Assembly: GCA_005881435.1 (NCBI GenBank)
Contig: VBHP01000096.1
Coordinates: 1 to 57,889 of the forward strand
Direction: 5' to 3'
Length of the DNA: 57,889 nt
From: Chloroflexota bacterium
GTDB lineage: Bacteria; Chloroflexota; Limnocylindria; P2-11E; CF-107
Shown here: positions 27,428-35,817 of the stretch, one piece after another
Layout: each line of letters begins with the position of its first letter
Position numbering within the stretch: the stretch's first letter is position 1
Notes under the pieces: model-generated
Told to the model about the DNA's origin: nothing
Seen by the model: only the letters and a program-made list of their open reading frames with translations
The model's database searches: none
Made by a program: the position numbers and the translations under genes

Positions 27428-27457
27428 AGAGTAGAACAGATGTTCTTGGCCCGTCAA
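27428..27457 (-). promoter_or_regulatory. SOS promoter with palindromic LexA box
   Basis: Minus-strand TTGACG (27457-27452), an 18-base spacer and TACTCT (27433-27428). The spacer holds the perfect palindrome AGAACATCTGTTCT (27446-27433), a GAAC-N4-GTTC LexA site touching the -10 as in the rmuC and 10.3-kb promoters. Confidence 0.75.
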
Positions 27458-27520
27458 GAGGGGGTTGACACAAGAGCGATGCCGATTTCCGCCACAAACG
27501 AACACAGCCGAGGCGCCAAC

Positions 27521-27556
27521 CAAACAAAGAGACAGCCCCGTTGCCGAGGCTGTCTC
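27521..27556 (-). terminator. Terminator after the initiator-type tRNA
   Basis: GAGACAGCC (27556-27548) pairs perfectly with GGCTGTCTC (27537-27529) around a 10-base loop, followed by TTTGTTTG. It separates tRNA transcription from the HNH gene, which has its own promoter. Confidence 0.88.
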
Positions 27557-27561
27557 CGCTG

Positions 27562-27633
27562 TTGCGGGGGAAGGACTTGCACCTTCGAACTTTGGGTTAT
27601 GAGCCCAACGTGTTACTGCTACACCACCCCGCG
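27562..27633 (-). tRNA. Initiator-type tRNA-Met (CAU) with unusual D- and T-loops
   Basis: All four stems pair perfectly: acceptor CGCGGGG with a C1-A72 mismatch, D-stem GTGT/ACAC, anticodon stem TTGGG/CCCAA around CTCATAA, T-stem GAAGG/CCTTC. The C1-A72 mismatch and three stacked G-C pairs beside the anticodon loop are initiator hallmarks. The D-loop is only 7 bases (AGCAGTA) without the G18-G19 pair, and the T-loop is TGCAAGT, with G in place of T55. CCA is not encoded. TATGCT (27644-27639) is a -10 candidate 5 bases upstream. Confidence 0.85.
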
Positions 27634-27658
27634 ATGAGAGCATAACGATACCACCGCA

Positions 27659-28048
27659 TCACGGATGAAAGAAGAGCGCGAGCCACCGCTGCAGGCGCTC
27701 GATGACGGTTTCCTTCGCGTCCGGCGCAGCGGTCGTTCTCGTCTGCTGCGGCGCTGCGTCGCGCACGCTCGCCAGCCCCTCGCCCGGCTTCACGTATCCG
27801 TGCTCGCGCGCCTTCTGCTCGATGTACGCGGGCGTCTGCTGCGTCGCGATCTGCGCATTCAGGACCGCCTGCTGCGCTTCCAGCATCGCGATCTGTCCTT
27901 GGACGCCGACGGCCTCGCGCGCGAGCGCGTTGTCTTGCAGCGTCACTCGGACGAACGCCGACCCGACCAGCGCGGCGCCGATGAGGACCGCGAGGAAGAC
28001 CAGCCGCCGGGTCGGAAGTCTGTGAGGTCGTGTTCGCCGGCGCGACAT
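27659..28048 (-). CDS. FtsB/DivIC-family septum protein
   Basis: The 129-aa protein has a basic cytoplasmic start (MSRRRTRPHRLPTRR), one membrane segment (LVFLAVLIGAALVGSAFV), a coiled coil (GVQGQIAMLEAQQAVLNAQIA) and the family's short C-terminal block AREHGYVKPGE. Such proteins link FtsL and FtsQ in the divisome. The start is fixed by TATAGT (28061-28056) exactly 7 bases before ATG 28048, a leaderless arrangement. The initiator-type tRNA follows. Confidence 0.82.
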   Translation of the reverse strand: MSRRRTRPHRLPTRRLVFLAVLIGAALVGSAFVRVTLQDNALAREAVGVQGQIAMLEAQQAVLNAQIATQQTPAYIEQKAREHGYVKPGEGLASVRDAAPQQTRTTAAPDAKETVIERLQRWLALFFHP

Positions 28049-28055
28049 CGCGCGC

Positions 28056-28061
28056 ACTATA
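28056..28061 (-). promoter_or_regulatory. -10 element of a leaderless ftsB-type gene
   Basis: TATAGT ends 7 bases before the ATG. The -35 region is weak, as usual for extended or leaderless promoters of this kind. Confidence 0.55.
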
Positions 28062-28077
28062 CGACACGCAAGCGGTG

Positions 28078-28872
28078 CTAAGCGACCTCCGGCGGCAGTT
28101 CCGGCCCTGTTCCTCCGGCCTCGCGATAGGCGAACCACCCCGCCAGACCCAGCGCGACCTCGCCCTCCGACTCTCTGGCCAGGTCGCGCGTGAACGCGGC
28201 GAGGATGACCGGCCGCGACACGCGAATGATCGCGATGTCGTTGCGCACCCCGTCCAGCCGCCCGGTCTTGTTCGCGGTCGACACGTCGCCGGAGAGATAG
28301 CGCCGGGCCTTCCCGTCGTACATCGTCGCGGCGAGCAGCTCGAGCACCGCGTCGCTTGTGGCGCGATCGACCAGCTCGCCGCGCACCAGCATGGCCAACA
28401 GGTGGGCCGATTCGCGCGGCGTCATGACGTTGTCCAGCCCCTTTGCGCGCGCATCGAGATCGAACATCTTTCGCCGCAGTCGCGTACGCGGACAGCCCCA
28501 GCGGTCGAGATAGGCGTTGACGACCTCGATCCCGACGCGATCGATGATCCGATTCGTCGCCATGTTGTCGCTGACCATGATCGTCAGCATGGCGTAGTCG
28601 CGCAGTGTCAGCTCGTGCACATCACGGAGACGCGCGAGCACGCCGGTGCCGGCCACACGCTCCCCCACTCCGACGCACTGCTCCAGATCCACCGCACCGC
28701 GCGCGGCGTCGGCGTACAGCGCCATCACCAGCGGCACCTTGATCACGCTCGCGGCCGGAAAGATCTCGTCGGCATCGCGGGAGAAGCGGGCGGTCTCGTC
28801 GGCTTCGCAGATGAACACGCCGGCGCGGCCGCGAAGGGCGTCGAGATGACGTTCGAGCGCCGCGTACTCCAT
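28078..28872 (-). CDS. Class A beta-lactamase-fold serine hydrolase
   Basis: The three active-site motifs are present: SxxK in ASVIKVPLVM, SDN in IMVSDNMATN and KTG in ANKTGRLDGVRND. There is no signal peptide, and the omega-loop block with Glu166 (ExxLN) of true penicillinases is missing; DLDARAKGLDNVMTP stands in its place. That suggests a D-Ala carboxypeptidase or esterase activity, or an inactive relative, rather than antibiotic hydrolysis. The 264-aa start at ATG 28872 lies 6 bases after TACGCT (28884-28879), consistent with leaderless transcription. Confidence 0.85.
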   Translation of the reverse strand: MEYAALERHLDALRGRAGVFICEADETARFSRDADEIFPAASVIKVPLVMALYADAARGAVDLEQCVGVGERVAGTGVLARLRDVHELTLRDYAMLTIMVSDNMATNRIIDRVGIEVVNAYLDRWGCPRTRLRRKMFDLDARAKGLDNVMTPRESAHLLAMLVRGELVDRATSDAVLELLAATMYDGKARRYLSGDVSTANKTGRLDGVRNDIAIIRVSRPVILAAFTRDLARESEGEVALGLAGWFAYREAGGTGPELPPEVA

Positions 28873-28887
28873 CACGACAGCGTAGGA

Positions 28888-30189
28888 CTAGGACGCCAGC
28901 GACGAGATGACCAGACCGAGCAGCGCCAAGAACATCGCGATCGTCGTGGCCCAACCGAGCAGGGTCAGCACCGGGCCGATCGGCTGATCACCCATGACCC
29001 GACGATTCCGCGCCGCCAGCATGATCAGCACCAGCAGCGGCGGAGCGGCGATGCCGTTGAGGACGGAACTCCAGTACAGCGCATCGATCGGTTTGATCGG
29101 TGTGAAGTTCAGCACGACGCCGACGAGCGTCGCGACCGCGATCACGCCGTAGAACGCCTTCGCGCGCCGCCAGTCCTCGTTCAGGCCACGTCGCAGATTC
29201 AGCGCCTCGGACACGGCGTATGCGGCGGAGCCGGACAGCACCGGTATCGCCAGCAGACCCGTGCCGATCATTCCCGCGGCAAAGAGCCAACCGGCGAGAT
29301 CACCGGCGACCGGTCGGAGCGCCTCGGCCGCGTCGGCGCCGGTCTGAATTTCCGTCTTGCCGCTGGCGTGGAGCGTCACGGCGGTGGCGAGGATGATGAA
29401 ATACATCACCAGGTTCGAGATGAACATGCCGATGTTCACGTCGATCGTGGCGATCCGCAGCTGCAGTCGAGTCGCTCCTCTCTTTTCGGCCTTGGGGTTG
29501 CCCGACTCCTTCTCCTCCTCGACCTCGTGACTGGCCTGCCAGAAGAAGAGATACGGCGAAATCGTCGTACCGAGGATCGCGACCAACGTCGTGACGTAGT
29601 TCTGGTCCAGCACCACCGTCGGCACGAACGTCGCCCGCAACGTTTCGCCCAGGTCGGGATGCACCAGGACCGCCTCGGCCACATAGGCCAGCAGAGCCAG
29701 CGTCAACACCTTGAACACGCGCTCGATCACGTGATAGCTGGCGAAGATCTGCAGGGCCAGGATGCCGACGGCGACGGGCACCGCCATCCACACGGCGCGG
29801 ACCCCGCTGACGATTCCCAGTGCGTCGGCGATCGCTCCCAGGTCGGCGCCGAGGTTGATCGTGTTCGCGACCAGCACGATCGCGACCGCTGCGTACAGCA
29901 CCGGCCGCGGGTAGTAGCGGCGCAGGATCCCGGCCAGGCCGTGGCCCGCCACCAGACCGAGGCGAGCGCAGATGTTCTGCACCGCGGCCATCAGCGGGAA
30001 CGTGAGCAGCGCGGTCCACAGCGTCGCCAGCCCAAGCGATGCGCCGGCGACGGAGTAGGTGCCGATCCCGCTCGGGTCATCGTCGGCCACGCCGGTGATG
30101 AAACCGGGACCGAGCAGGAGCGCGACGCGCTTGGCCGGACTTCGCTCACGAACGACCTTCTGCGCGCGTGTCGCCATCGCGGACGTCAA
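28888..30189 (-). CDS. Nramp-family divalent metal transporter, divergent clade
   Basis: About eleven hydrophobic segments over 433 aa and the opening GPGFITGVADDDPSGIGTYSVAG mark the Nramp family. The canonical TM1 motif DPGN reads DPSG here, and the TM6 block usually containing MPHN is ISPYLFFWQ, so the metal-binding Met is absent. Such variants in related clades prefer other ions such as Mg2+ or have broader selectivity. An acidic loop (EVEEEKES) follows TM6. TTG 30189 or ATG 30177 may be the start. It follows the sugar kinase by 22 bases. Confidence 0.88.
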   Translation of the reverse strand: MTSAMATRAQKVVRERSPAKRVALLLGPGFITGVADDDPSGIGTYSVAGASLGLATLWTALLTFPLMAAVQNICARLGLVAGHGLAGILRRYYPRPVLYAAVAIVLVANTINLGADLGAIADALGIVSGVRAVWMAVPVAVGILALQIFASYHVIERVFKVLTLALLAYVAEAVLVHPDLGETLRATFVPTVVLDQNYVTTLVAILGTTISPYLFFWQASHEVEEEKESGNPKAEKRGATRLQLRIATIDVNIGMFISNLVMYFIILATAVTLHASGKTEIQTGADAAEALRPVAGDLAGWLFAAGMIGTGLLAIPVLSGSAAYAVSEALNLRRGLNEDWRRAKAFYGVIAVATLVGVVLNFTPIKPIDALYWSSVLNGIAAPPLLVLIMLAARNRRVMGDQPIGPVLTLLGWATTIAMFLALLGLVISSLAS

Positions 30190-30211
30190 TGCACCCGCTG
30201 TGCCGGTGTCG

Positions 30212-31057
30212 CTACAAGAGACGCGCGCCGGATCGCAGGCGATCCGCCACCTGCTCGCGGTCGGCCAGTCCTTCCGTTCCCAGACCCTCCAAACAAAAGG
30301 AGGCGACGCAATTGGCGAACGTCAGCGCCTCCTGCCAGTCCTGGCCGTCGTCGAGCGCGACCAGCAAGCCGGCAGCGAACGCATCGCCCGCGCCGGTCGG
30401 GTCGACGACGCGATCGGGGCGGAACGCCGGCACGTGCAGCTCGCGTCCGCCGCGGAACAGCGACGCGCCTCGCTCGCCACGGGTGATCACGATCGGCGAC
30501 AGCGCCGACCACTGCGCCACAGGGCCCAGGTCGCCGCCAAGGTCCTCCTCGGACAAGACCGCCGCGCGGAGCGTCGGCAGCACGACGTCGGCACGACGCC
30601 ACGGCACCGGCAAGACCGTGCCATCGGCGGCGAAGGCACGCAGCTCGCCCTGCGCGACCAGCACCGACCGCCCGCGGACGCGACCGAAGAGATCCTCGTG
30701 ATGCTCGCCGACGATGCTCCCCAGCAGCACCGGCGCGTCGTCGACGAGATCGCCCAGGTCGCCGGCCCCGAGCGCCGTCGCCCGCGCGCGCAGTCGCAGG
30801 CGTCGCCGGGCGCCGACCATTGAGAACGCGAAGGTCGTCGTCGCGGCACTCGGAAGGCACCGCAGCGCGATGCCGAGATCGGCGCAGCGTGATTCCAGCG
30901 CGGGCCGCTCGCGATCGCCGACACGCGTGATCAGCGTGGCGCCTCGTCCGAGCCGGGCCGCCGTCGCGGCGCAGTACAGCCCCGAGCCGCCGAGCCGCCA
31001 CTCGTCACCGAATTCATCCCGGGCGACGTGTCCGATGGAGACGAACGGCCTAGACAC
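30212..31057 (-). CDS. PfkB-family carbohydrate kinase
   Basis: This 281-aa ribokinase-fold protein has the N-terminal Gly-rich substrate region (WRLGGSGLYCAATAARLG) and the ATP/anion-hole signature VVDPTGAGDAFAAGLL with the catalytic Asp. The region VITRGERGASLF is typical. The substrate cannot be read from sequence. GTG start overlaps the ychF stop by 8 bases. Confidence 0.88.
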   Translation of the reverse strand: MSRPFVSIGHVARDEFGDEWRLGGSGLYCAATAARLGRGATLITRVGDRERPALESRCADLGIALRCLPSAATTTFAFSMVGARRRLRLRARATALGAGDLGDLVDDAPVLLGSIVGEHHEDLFGRVRGRSVLVAQGELRAFAADGTVLPVPWRRADVVLPTLRAAVLSEEDLGGDLGPVAQWSALSPIVITRGERGASLFRGGRELHVPAFRPDRVVDPTGAGDAFAAGLLVALDDGQDWQEALTFANCVASFCLEGLGTEGLADREQVADRLRSGARLL

Positions 31058-32153
31058 TGAAAAGCACGTTCATCGTTTCGCCGTCGGTCAGGACGTAATC
31101 CTTCCCCTCCACGCGCAGCTTTCCTTTCGCCTTCGCCTCCACGAGGCCACCGAGCGCCAACAGCTCGTCCCAGCGGATCACCTCGGCGCGAATGAAGCCG
31201 CGCGCCAGGTCGGTGTGGATCACCCCGGCGGCGTTCTGCGCATTCGTTCCCGCGGCAATGGTCCAGGCCCGCACCTCGTCCGGACCGACGGTAAAGAAGG
31301 ACACCAGGCCCAGGAGCGCGTACGTCTCGCGCGCGATCCGTTCCAGCGGCGGTTTGGCCAATCCGAGCTCGCGCCGGAACGCCGCCGCATCGCTCGCGGA
31401 AAGCTCCGCGACTTCGGCCTCGATCTTCGCGCAGACCGTCGTGACTGCCGTCCCCTGGTGCGTGACCAGCGTGCCGCGCACCTCCGCCGCGATCCGCTCG
31501 GCGTTGGCGATATCGGATTCGTCGAGGTTCACCACCACCAGCTCCGGCTTTTCTGACAGCAGGCGGTAACCGCGAAGCAGCTTGCGCTCATCGGCGCTCA
31601 GCCCGAGGTCGCGAACCGGAGTACCCGCGCCGAGCGCGACACGAAGGCGCTCGAGCAGCGCCGCCTCGCGCTCCTTCAGCTCGCGTTCGGCACCGCGTGC
31701 CGCGCGAGTCTCCGGTTCGAGCCGCTGCAGCCGGCGCTCGATCACGCCGAGATCCGCGATCAGCAGCTCGAGCTCCAAAGCCGCGGCGTCTCGCGCCGGG
31801 TCGACCGTGCTCTCGACGTGCGGCACCGACGGATCGCGAAAGGCGCGCACGACGTGGACCAGCGCCTCGGCGTTGCGCAGCTCGCCCAGCCGCTGCGCCG
31901 CGACGCCCTGCTCGCCCTTGCCCGAACCCTTGGCCAGGCCGACGTCGACGTAGCGGACCTCGGCGTGGGTGGTCTTCTTCGGTTTGAACAGCACCGCCAG
32001 ACGATCGACGCGATCGTCGGGCACGCGCGCGATGCCGACGTTGACGGCGCTCTCCGCGCCGGCGAAGCCGCCGGTCGCGGCGTGGCCACCGGTCAGCAGA
32101 TTGAACAGCGTGGTCTTGCCGACGTAGGGCAGACCGACGATCGCCGATTCCAT
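31050..32153 (-). CDS. ychF: YchF/OLA1-type P-loop ATPase
   Basis: The 367-aa protein has the P-loop IVGLPYVGKTTLFNLLTGG, the Obg-type switch region, VVNLDESD in place of NKxD (the change that gives ATP specificity), a coiled-coil insertion and the C-terminal TGS domain (TDLARGFIRAEVIRWDELL, GKLRVEGKDYVLTDGE). YchF binds ribosomes and regulates translation and stress responses. ATG overlaps the murI stop (TGATG). Confidence 0.96.
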   Translation of the reverse strand: MESAIVGLPYVGKTTLFNLLTGGHAATGGFAGAESAVNVGIARVPDDRVDRLAVLFKPKKTTHAEVRYVDVGLAKGSGKGEQGVAAQRLGELRNAEALVHVVRAFRDPSVPHVESTVDPARDAAALELELLIADLGVIERRLQRLEPETRAARGAERELKEREAALLERLRVALGAGTPVRDLGLSADERKLLRGYRLLSEKPELVVVNLDESDIANAERIAAEVRGTLVTHQGTAVTTVCAKIEAEVAELSASDAAAFRRELGLAKPPLERIARETYALLGLVSFFTVGPDEVRAWTIAAGTNAQNAAGVIHTDLARGFIRAEVIRWDELLALGGLVEAKAKGKLRVEGKDYVLTDGETMNVLFSV

Positions 32154-33004
32154 CAGGCCGCTTCCGGGAGACGGACCTCCTCGACCGCCGGCAGGTCCTC
32201 GCCGAACAGCGTCCGCGCCACGCGACGGAACGTCGCGGTGTCGCTGGTGGTGAACAGCCGATGCTCCGGCCTGCCCGGCGCGGCGAGCATCCCGTGCGAC
32301 ACGAGCACCTCACGGACGGCGAACGCGGTCGTGGTGGCACTGTCGACGACGCGAACGGCGGGCCCGACGACGTCGCCGATCACCGGTCGCAGCAGCGGGT
32401 AGTGCGTGCAGCCGAGCAGCAACGTGTCCACGAGCGGCCCGTCCGGTCCGCGCGTCATCCAACCGACGTACTCCTCGACCGCTGCTCGCGCCTTCGGCCC
32501 CGCGAACTCGCCGGCCTCTACGATCGGCACCAGCTTCGGGCACGCCTGCTGGCGAACGTCGACGAACGGATCGAGGTCCTTGAGCGCGCGCACGTACGCG
32601 CCGCTCCTCACCGTCCCGTCCGTAGCAAGGACGCCGATGGCGCGCTTCGAGGAAGCCGCGAGGGCGGCGGCGGCACCGGGACGGACGACGCCGAGGATCG
32701 GGATCGGTATCTCTTCGCGCACCATCTCCAGCGCCACCGACGTCGCGGTGTTGCACGCGAGCACGATGAGCTTGACCTCGCGCGCCGACAGCCAGCGCAT
32801 GGCCTCGCGCGTGAACCGGCGCACCTCCTCTGCGGGACGCGGGCCGTACGGCATCCGTGCCTCGTCACCGAGGTACAGCATCGATTCGTTCGGCAGCTGG
32901 CGACGCAGCTCCTTGAGCACCGTCAGACCGCCGACGCCGGAGTCGAACACACCGATGGGTGCGTCCCGCCTCACCGGCCCGCCGCGGTCTCCACTCGCCG
33001 GCAT
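32153..33004 (-). CDS. murI: Glutamate racemase
   Basis: MurI makes D-Glu for peptidoglycan. The 283-aa protein has IGVFDSGVGGLTVLKEL, LGDEARMPYG, the two catalytic cysteine blocks VLACNTATS and LLGCTHYPLL, and the PGAAAA loop. About 17 residues precede the conserved start. ATG overlaps the upstream stop (TAATG). D-Glu supply fits the neighbouring D-amino-acid and cell-wall peptide genes. Confidence 0.96.
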   Translation of the reverse strand: MPASGDRGGPVRRDAPIGVFDSGVGGLTVLKELRRQLPNESMLYLGDEARMPYGPRPAEEVRRFTREAMRWLSAREVKLIVLACNTATSVALEMVREEIPIPILGVVRPGAAAALAASSKRAIGVLATDGTVRSGAYVRALKDLDPFVDVRQQACPKLVPIVEAGEFAGPKARAAVEEYVGWMTRGPDGPLVDTLLLGCTHYPLLRPVIGDVVGPAVRVVDSATTTAFAVREVLVSHGMLAAPGRPEHRLFTTSDTATFRRVARTLFGEDLPAVEEVRLPEAA

Positions 33005-34107
33005 TACTTCCGCTTGGTCGCGAGGAGCGTGGCCGCGAGCTGGGCGATGGCCTGACTCACCGGAGCATTCGCGTGCGACAGCACGAGCGGGTTCTGCTTC
33101 ACGGCGGACTCGGGGACCGCTTTGGTATCGCTCGGCATCTCGATCGAGACCGGCAGCTTGAGCGCCTTCTCCACGTTCGCGCGCTGGAGTCCGCCGGTGA
33201 CATCAGCGCGATTGATGACCACGAGGAACCGCTTCTTGTCCTGATATCCGAGCATCTCGAACGCGTCGAGCGCGGCCCGGGCGTTGAAGATGGACGCGGG
33301 GTCGTACGTCAGTACGAGCAGGATCACCGTGGCCACATCGAGCAGGGCGAGCACGTCCTCGGTCAGACGGGACGGCATGTCGACGATCACGTGCTCGTAC
33401 GTCTTGGCCAGATTGGTCACGGCATTGGCGAGGTCCGCACTCCCCACCAGATCCGCCTGCTCCGGGCGAGGCGGCGCCAGCAGCATCATCAGACCGCCCG
33501 GACCTTCCCACAGCGCGTCACCGATCGCCGGTCCCATGCCGGCGCCGGCGGGCAGATCGACGATCGAGCGCGCGTCCATGGGAGCCGGCACGTAGGCGCG
33601 CAGTGAGCTGAACTGCATCACCCCATCGACGAGCACGACGTTCCCGCCGTTCCGTCGCAGGTGCGACGCCAGGTTCAGCGCCACGGTCGTCTTTCCGGTG
33701 CCGCCCTTGGCTGAGAACACCGCGATAACCTGCGCCTGCGGTCCCGCCGGCTCGGGCTTGCCGATGGCCTCCTCCAGCTCGTTGGCGCCGCCGGGGAGCA
33801 CGAAGACGGCATCGATGGCATCCTCGGCGCGAGCCGTGACCGGCCGCTGCGGCACGGTGACGATCACGAGGCGCGTCGAAGGCGACGCCGCACGGATGCG
33901 CTTCACCAGATCGAACGGCGGGACGTTCTTGTCCTGCAGCAGCGCGTCGACCATGACCACGTCGGGCTTCTCGCTCGTCGCGACCTTCAACGCCGCATCG
34001 CCGCTCGGATGAACACCGAGCAGCTCGACCTCCTTCTCGCGAAGGAGCATGCCTTTGAGGTGCTCCGCGACCTGCGGCAAATCCTCGACGATGAGAACGC
34101 GCTTCAT
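33004..34107 (-). CDS. CpaE-like fusion of receiver domain and MinD/ParA ATPase
   Basis: Residues 1-115 are a receiver-like domain (MKRVLIVEDLPQVAEHL, KPDVVMVDALLQD with a candidate phospho-Asp). Residues 125-367 are a ParA/MinD ATPase with deviant Walker A (VFSAKGGTGKTTVALNLAS), HVIVDMPSRLTED and VINRADVTGG. CpaE proteins place pili or secretion machinery at the cell pole; no pilus genes are in this window. Overlaps the upstream membrane-protein gene by ATGA. Confidence 0.9.
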   Translation of the reverse strand: MKRVLIVEDLPQVAEHLKGMLLREKEVELLGVHPSGDAALKVATSEKPDVVMVDALLQDKNVPPFDLVKRIRAASPSTRLVIVTVPQRPVTARAEDAIDAVFVLPGGANELEEAIGKPEPAGPQAQVIAVFSAKGGTGKTTVALNLASHLRRNGGNVVLVDGVMQFSSLRAYVPAPMDARSIVDLPAGAGMGPAIGDALWEGPGGLMMLLAPPRPEQADLVGSADLANAVTNLAKTYEHVIVDMPSRLTEDVLALLDVATVILLVLTYDPASIFNARAALDAFEMLGYQDKKRFLVVINRADVTGGLQRANVEKALKLPVSIEMPSDTKAVPESAVKQNPLVLSHANAPVSQAIAQLAATLLATKRK

Positions 34108-34814
34108 CTAACCGTTCCTTTGTTCGAACGCGCGGCGGCGCTTGAGCGTATCGGAAGGCTCACGAGGCCGCCAACGATGAGGCACAACCCGACGACTGTC
34201 GCCCCCACGCGGAGCGTCACGCCGAGCCAGTACTCCTCGGGATAGACCAGCGTCAGGTTCTCGCGAGTGGGATCGAACAGGAAATTCCCTTGCGGGAAGA
34301 AAACCTCGTGGAAGGCGAGGAACAGCGGCTCGAATGCCACGGCAGCGAGCGCGCCGAACGCGACCACCGCGCCGATGACGACCAGCATCTCGCGCCGCAC
34401 CCGCCATCGCGGCAGCCCGAACGCGGCGACGATCGTGATCAGGCTGGCGCCCACTCCCGAGGCGCGAACGAAACGGAACACCGCTCTGACATCCGCGAGG
34501 TGCGCGATCTCATCCTGCGTGTAGAAGCTCCCGATTCCTGCGGGGAAGCTCGCGTCGAAGAAGCACTGGTCGCACAGGACGAAGGCGCGTGTCGCGTCGT
34601 CGATCCGCACGATCTGGTCTAGCGACAACGCCTGATCGACGCCGTCAATCGGAAAGTGCGAGTGGAAGCGCACCCGATCGAGCCGCGCGTCGGTGGCGAA
34701 CGACGCGTAGTAGGAGCGATCGTTGCCCCAAAAGCTGGCGGCACCCGCTATCGCCGCGACGGCGAACGCGACGCCGAAGACGATCTCGAGCGCGAGGCTA
34801 CCGCGGGATCGCAC
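34104..34814 (-). CDS. DUF1461-family integral membrane protein
   Basis: This 236-aa protein has one N-terminal membrane segment, a soluble loop with RVRFHSHF, a C-x-x-C pair (VLCDQCFFD) and a conserved YTQDEIAHLADVR block, then three C-terminal membrane segments around HEVFFPQGNFLFDP. That layout matches the TIGR01906/DUF1461 family of unknown function. I start at GTG 34814, inside the end of the epimerase gene, because the first membrane helix begins right after it. Confidence 0.8.
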   Translation of the reverse strand: MRSRGSLALEIVFGVAFAVAAIAGAASFWGNDRSYYASFATDARLDRVRFHSHFPIDGVDQALSLDQIVRIDDATRAFVLCDQCFFDASFPAGIGSFYTQDEIAHLADVRAVFRFVRASGVGASLITIVAAFGLPRWRVRREMLVVIGAVVAFGALAAVAFEPLFLAFHEVFFPQGNFLFDPTRENLTLVYPEEYWLGVTLRVGATVVGLCLIVGGLVSLPIRSSAAARSNKGTVR

Positions 34815-35817
34815 CGAGACCGGTCCGTTCCGAGTATGAGAATCGCCCCTGACGCACCTCGACGGCGACGAACGGATCGTCAGTGACGAGCAGGTTACCG
34901 TCGAGATCGGCCCAATCGACGAGCGGAGCGATGTGCGCCGCGGCGGCGATGGCAACGCTCGACTCCGCCGCGCGGCACCCGAGCATCACCTTCAGGCCAT
35001 GCGCATGCGCGGCGGCGATGAGCTCGAGCGCCGGGGCGATGCCGCCGCACTTCTGCAACTTCACGTTGATGCCGTTGACGATGCCCGCGACTTTGGGGAC
35101 ATCGGTGGCGCGCACCACGCTCTCGTCGACGACGATCGGCAGGCGCGACCGCTCGTGCAATTCGGCGAGTCCGTCGAGATCCTGCGGCGGCAGTGGCTGC
35201 TCCACGAACTCGATGCCGTACTGGACGATCGAATCGATCGTGCGCACCGCGCGACGCAGGTCCCACGCGGCATTCGGATCGACGGTCATGCGCCCGCGAT
35301 AGCGCTCGCGGATCTTGCGCACCAGCGCGACGTCATTCGCAGCGCCGAGCTTGACCTTGAGAATGTCGAAACCGCGCTCCGCTGCCGCCGCGGCCCGTTC
35401 GGCCATAACCTCGGGCTCGGCCAGCCCGATCGTGAATGAGGTCGGCGGCGCGCGACGCGCGTCGAGGCCGAGCATGCGGTACAGCGGCACGCCGAGCGAC
35501 TGCGCCGCGCGGTCGTGCGCCAGCGTGTCGAGCGCGCACGAGGCCGCGCCGCCGTGCGGGAATCGCTCGTCGAGTCGGAGCCGTAGCTCCTGCAACGCCA
35601 GCGGGTCGTCAGGCAGCAGCTCCAGCGCCGACTCCAGGTCGGCCCGCACCGACTCGCTGGACTCTCCGAAGTATGGGTCCGGCGACGCCTCGCCACGCGC
35701 GATGCGTCCATCACGCTCCAGTTCGACGAGCACGACGCGCTTCTCCGTGCGCGTGTGCCGCGAGATCGTGAACGGGACTTCGAGGTGCAGGTCGATCTCG
35801 CGGATGCGCGTGGTCAT
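34798..35817 (-). CDS. Dipeptide (L-Ala-D/L-Glu type) epimerase, enolase superfamily
   Basis: The 339-aa protein has the enolase-superfamily capping domain and barrel: FTISRHTRTEK, the KxK acid-base pair in ILKVKLG, metal ligands in TVDPNAAWD, EFVEQPLPPQD and VVDESV, and the opposite lysine in VKLQKCGG. This pattern is that of AEE-type dipeptide epimerases rather than MenC. Beside an N-acyl-D-amino-acid deacylase and an M20 peptidase it points to recycling of cell-wall peptides. ATG overlaps the short upstream ORF (ATGA). Confidence 0.9.
   Translation of the reverse strand: MTTRIREIDLHLEVPFTISRHTRTEKRVVLVELERDGRIARGEASPDPYFGESSESVRADLESALELLPDDPLALQELRLRLDERFPHGGAASCALDTLAHDRAAQSLGVPLYRMLGLDARRAPPTSFTIGLAEPEVMAERAAAAAERGFDILKVKLGAANDVALVRKIRERYRGRMTVDPNAAWDLRRAVRTIDSIVQYGIEFVEQPLPPQDLDGLAELHERSRLPIVVDESVVRATDVPKVAGIVNGINVKLQKCGGIAPALELIAAAHAHGLKVMLGCRAAESSVAIAAAAHIAPLVDWADLDGNLLVTDDPFVAVEVRQGRFSYSERTGLGAIPR

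Noticed and set aside
28030-30486. Long + strand frame (818 codons) opposite the serine hydrolase and Nramp genes
   Set aside because: The minus strand carries two clear protein families; the plus frame is rich in Arg, His, Gln and Asp without motifs.
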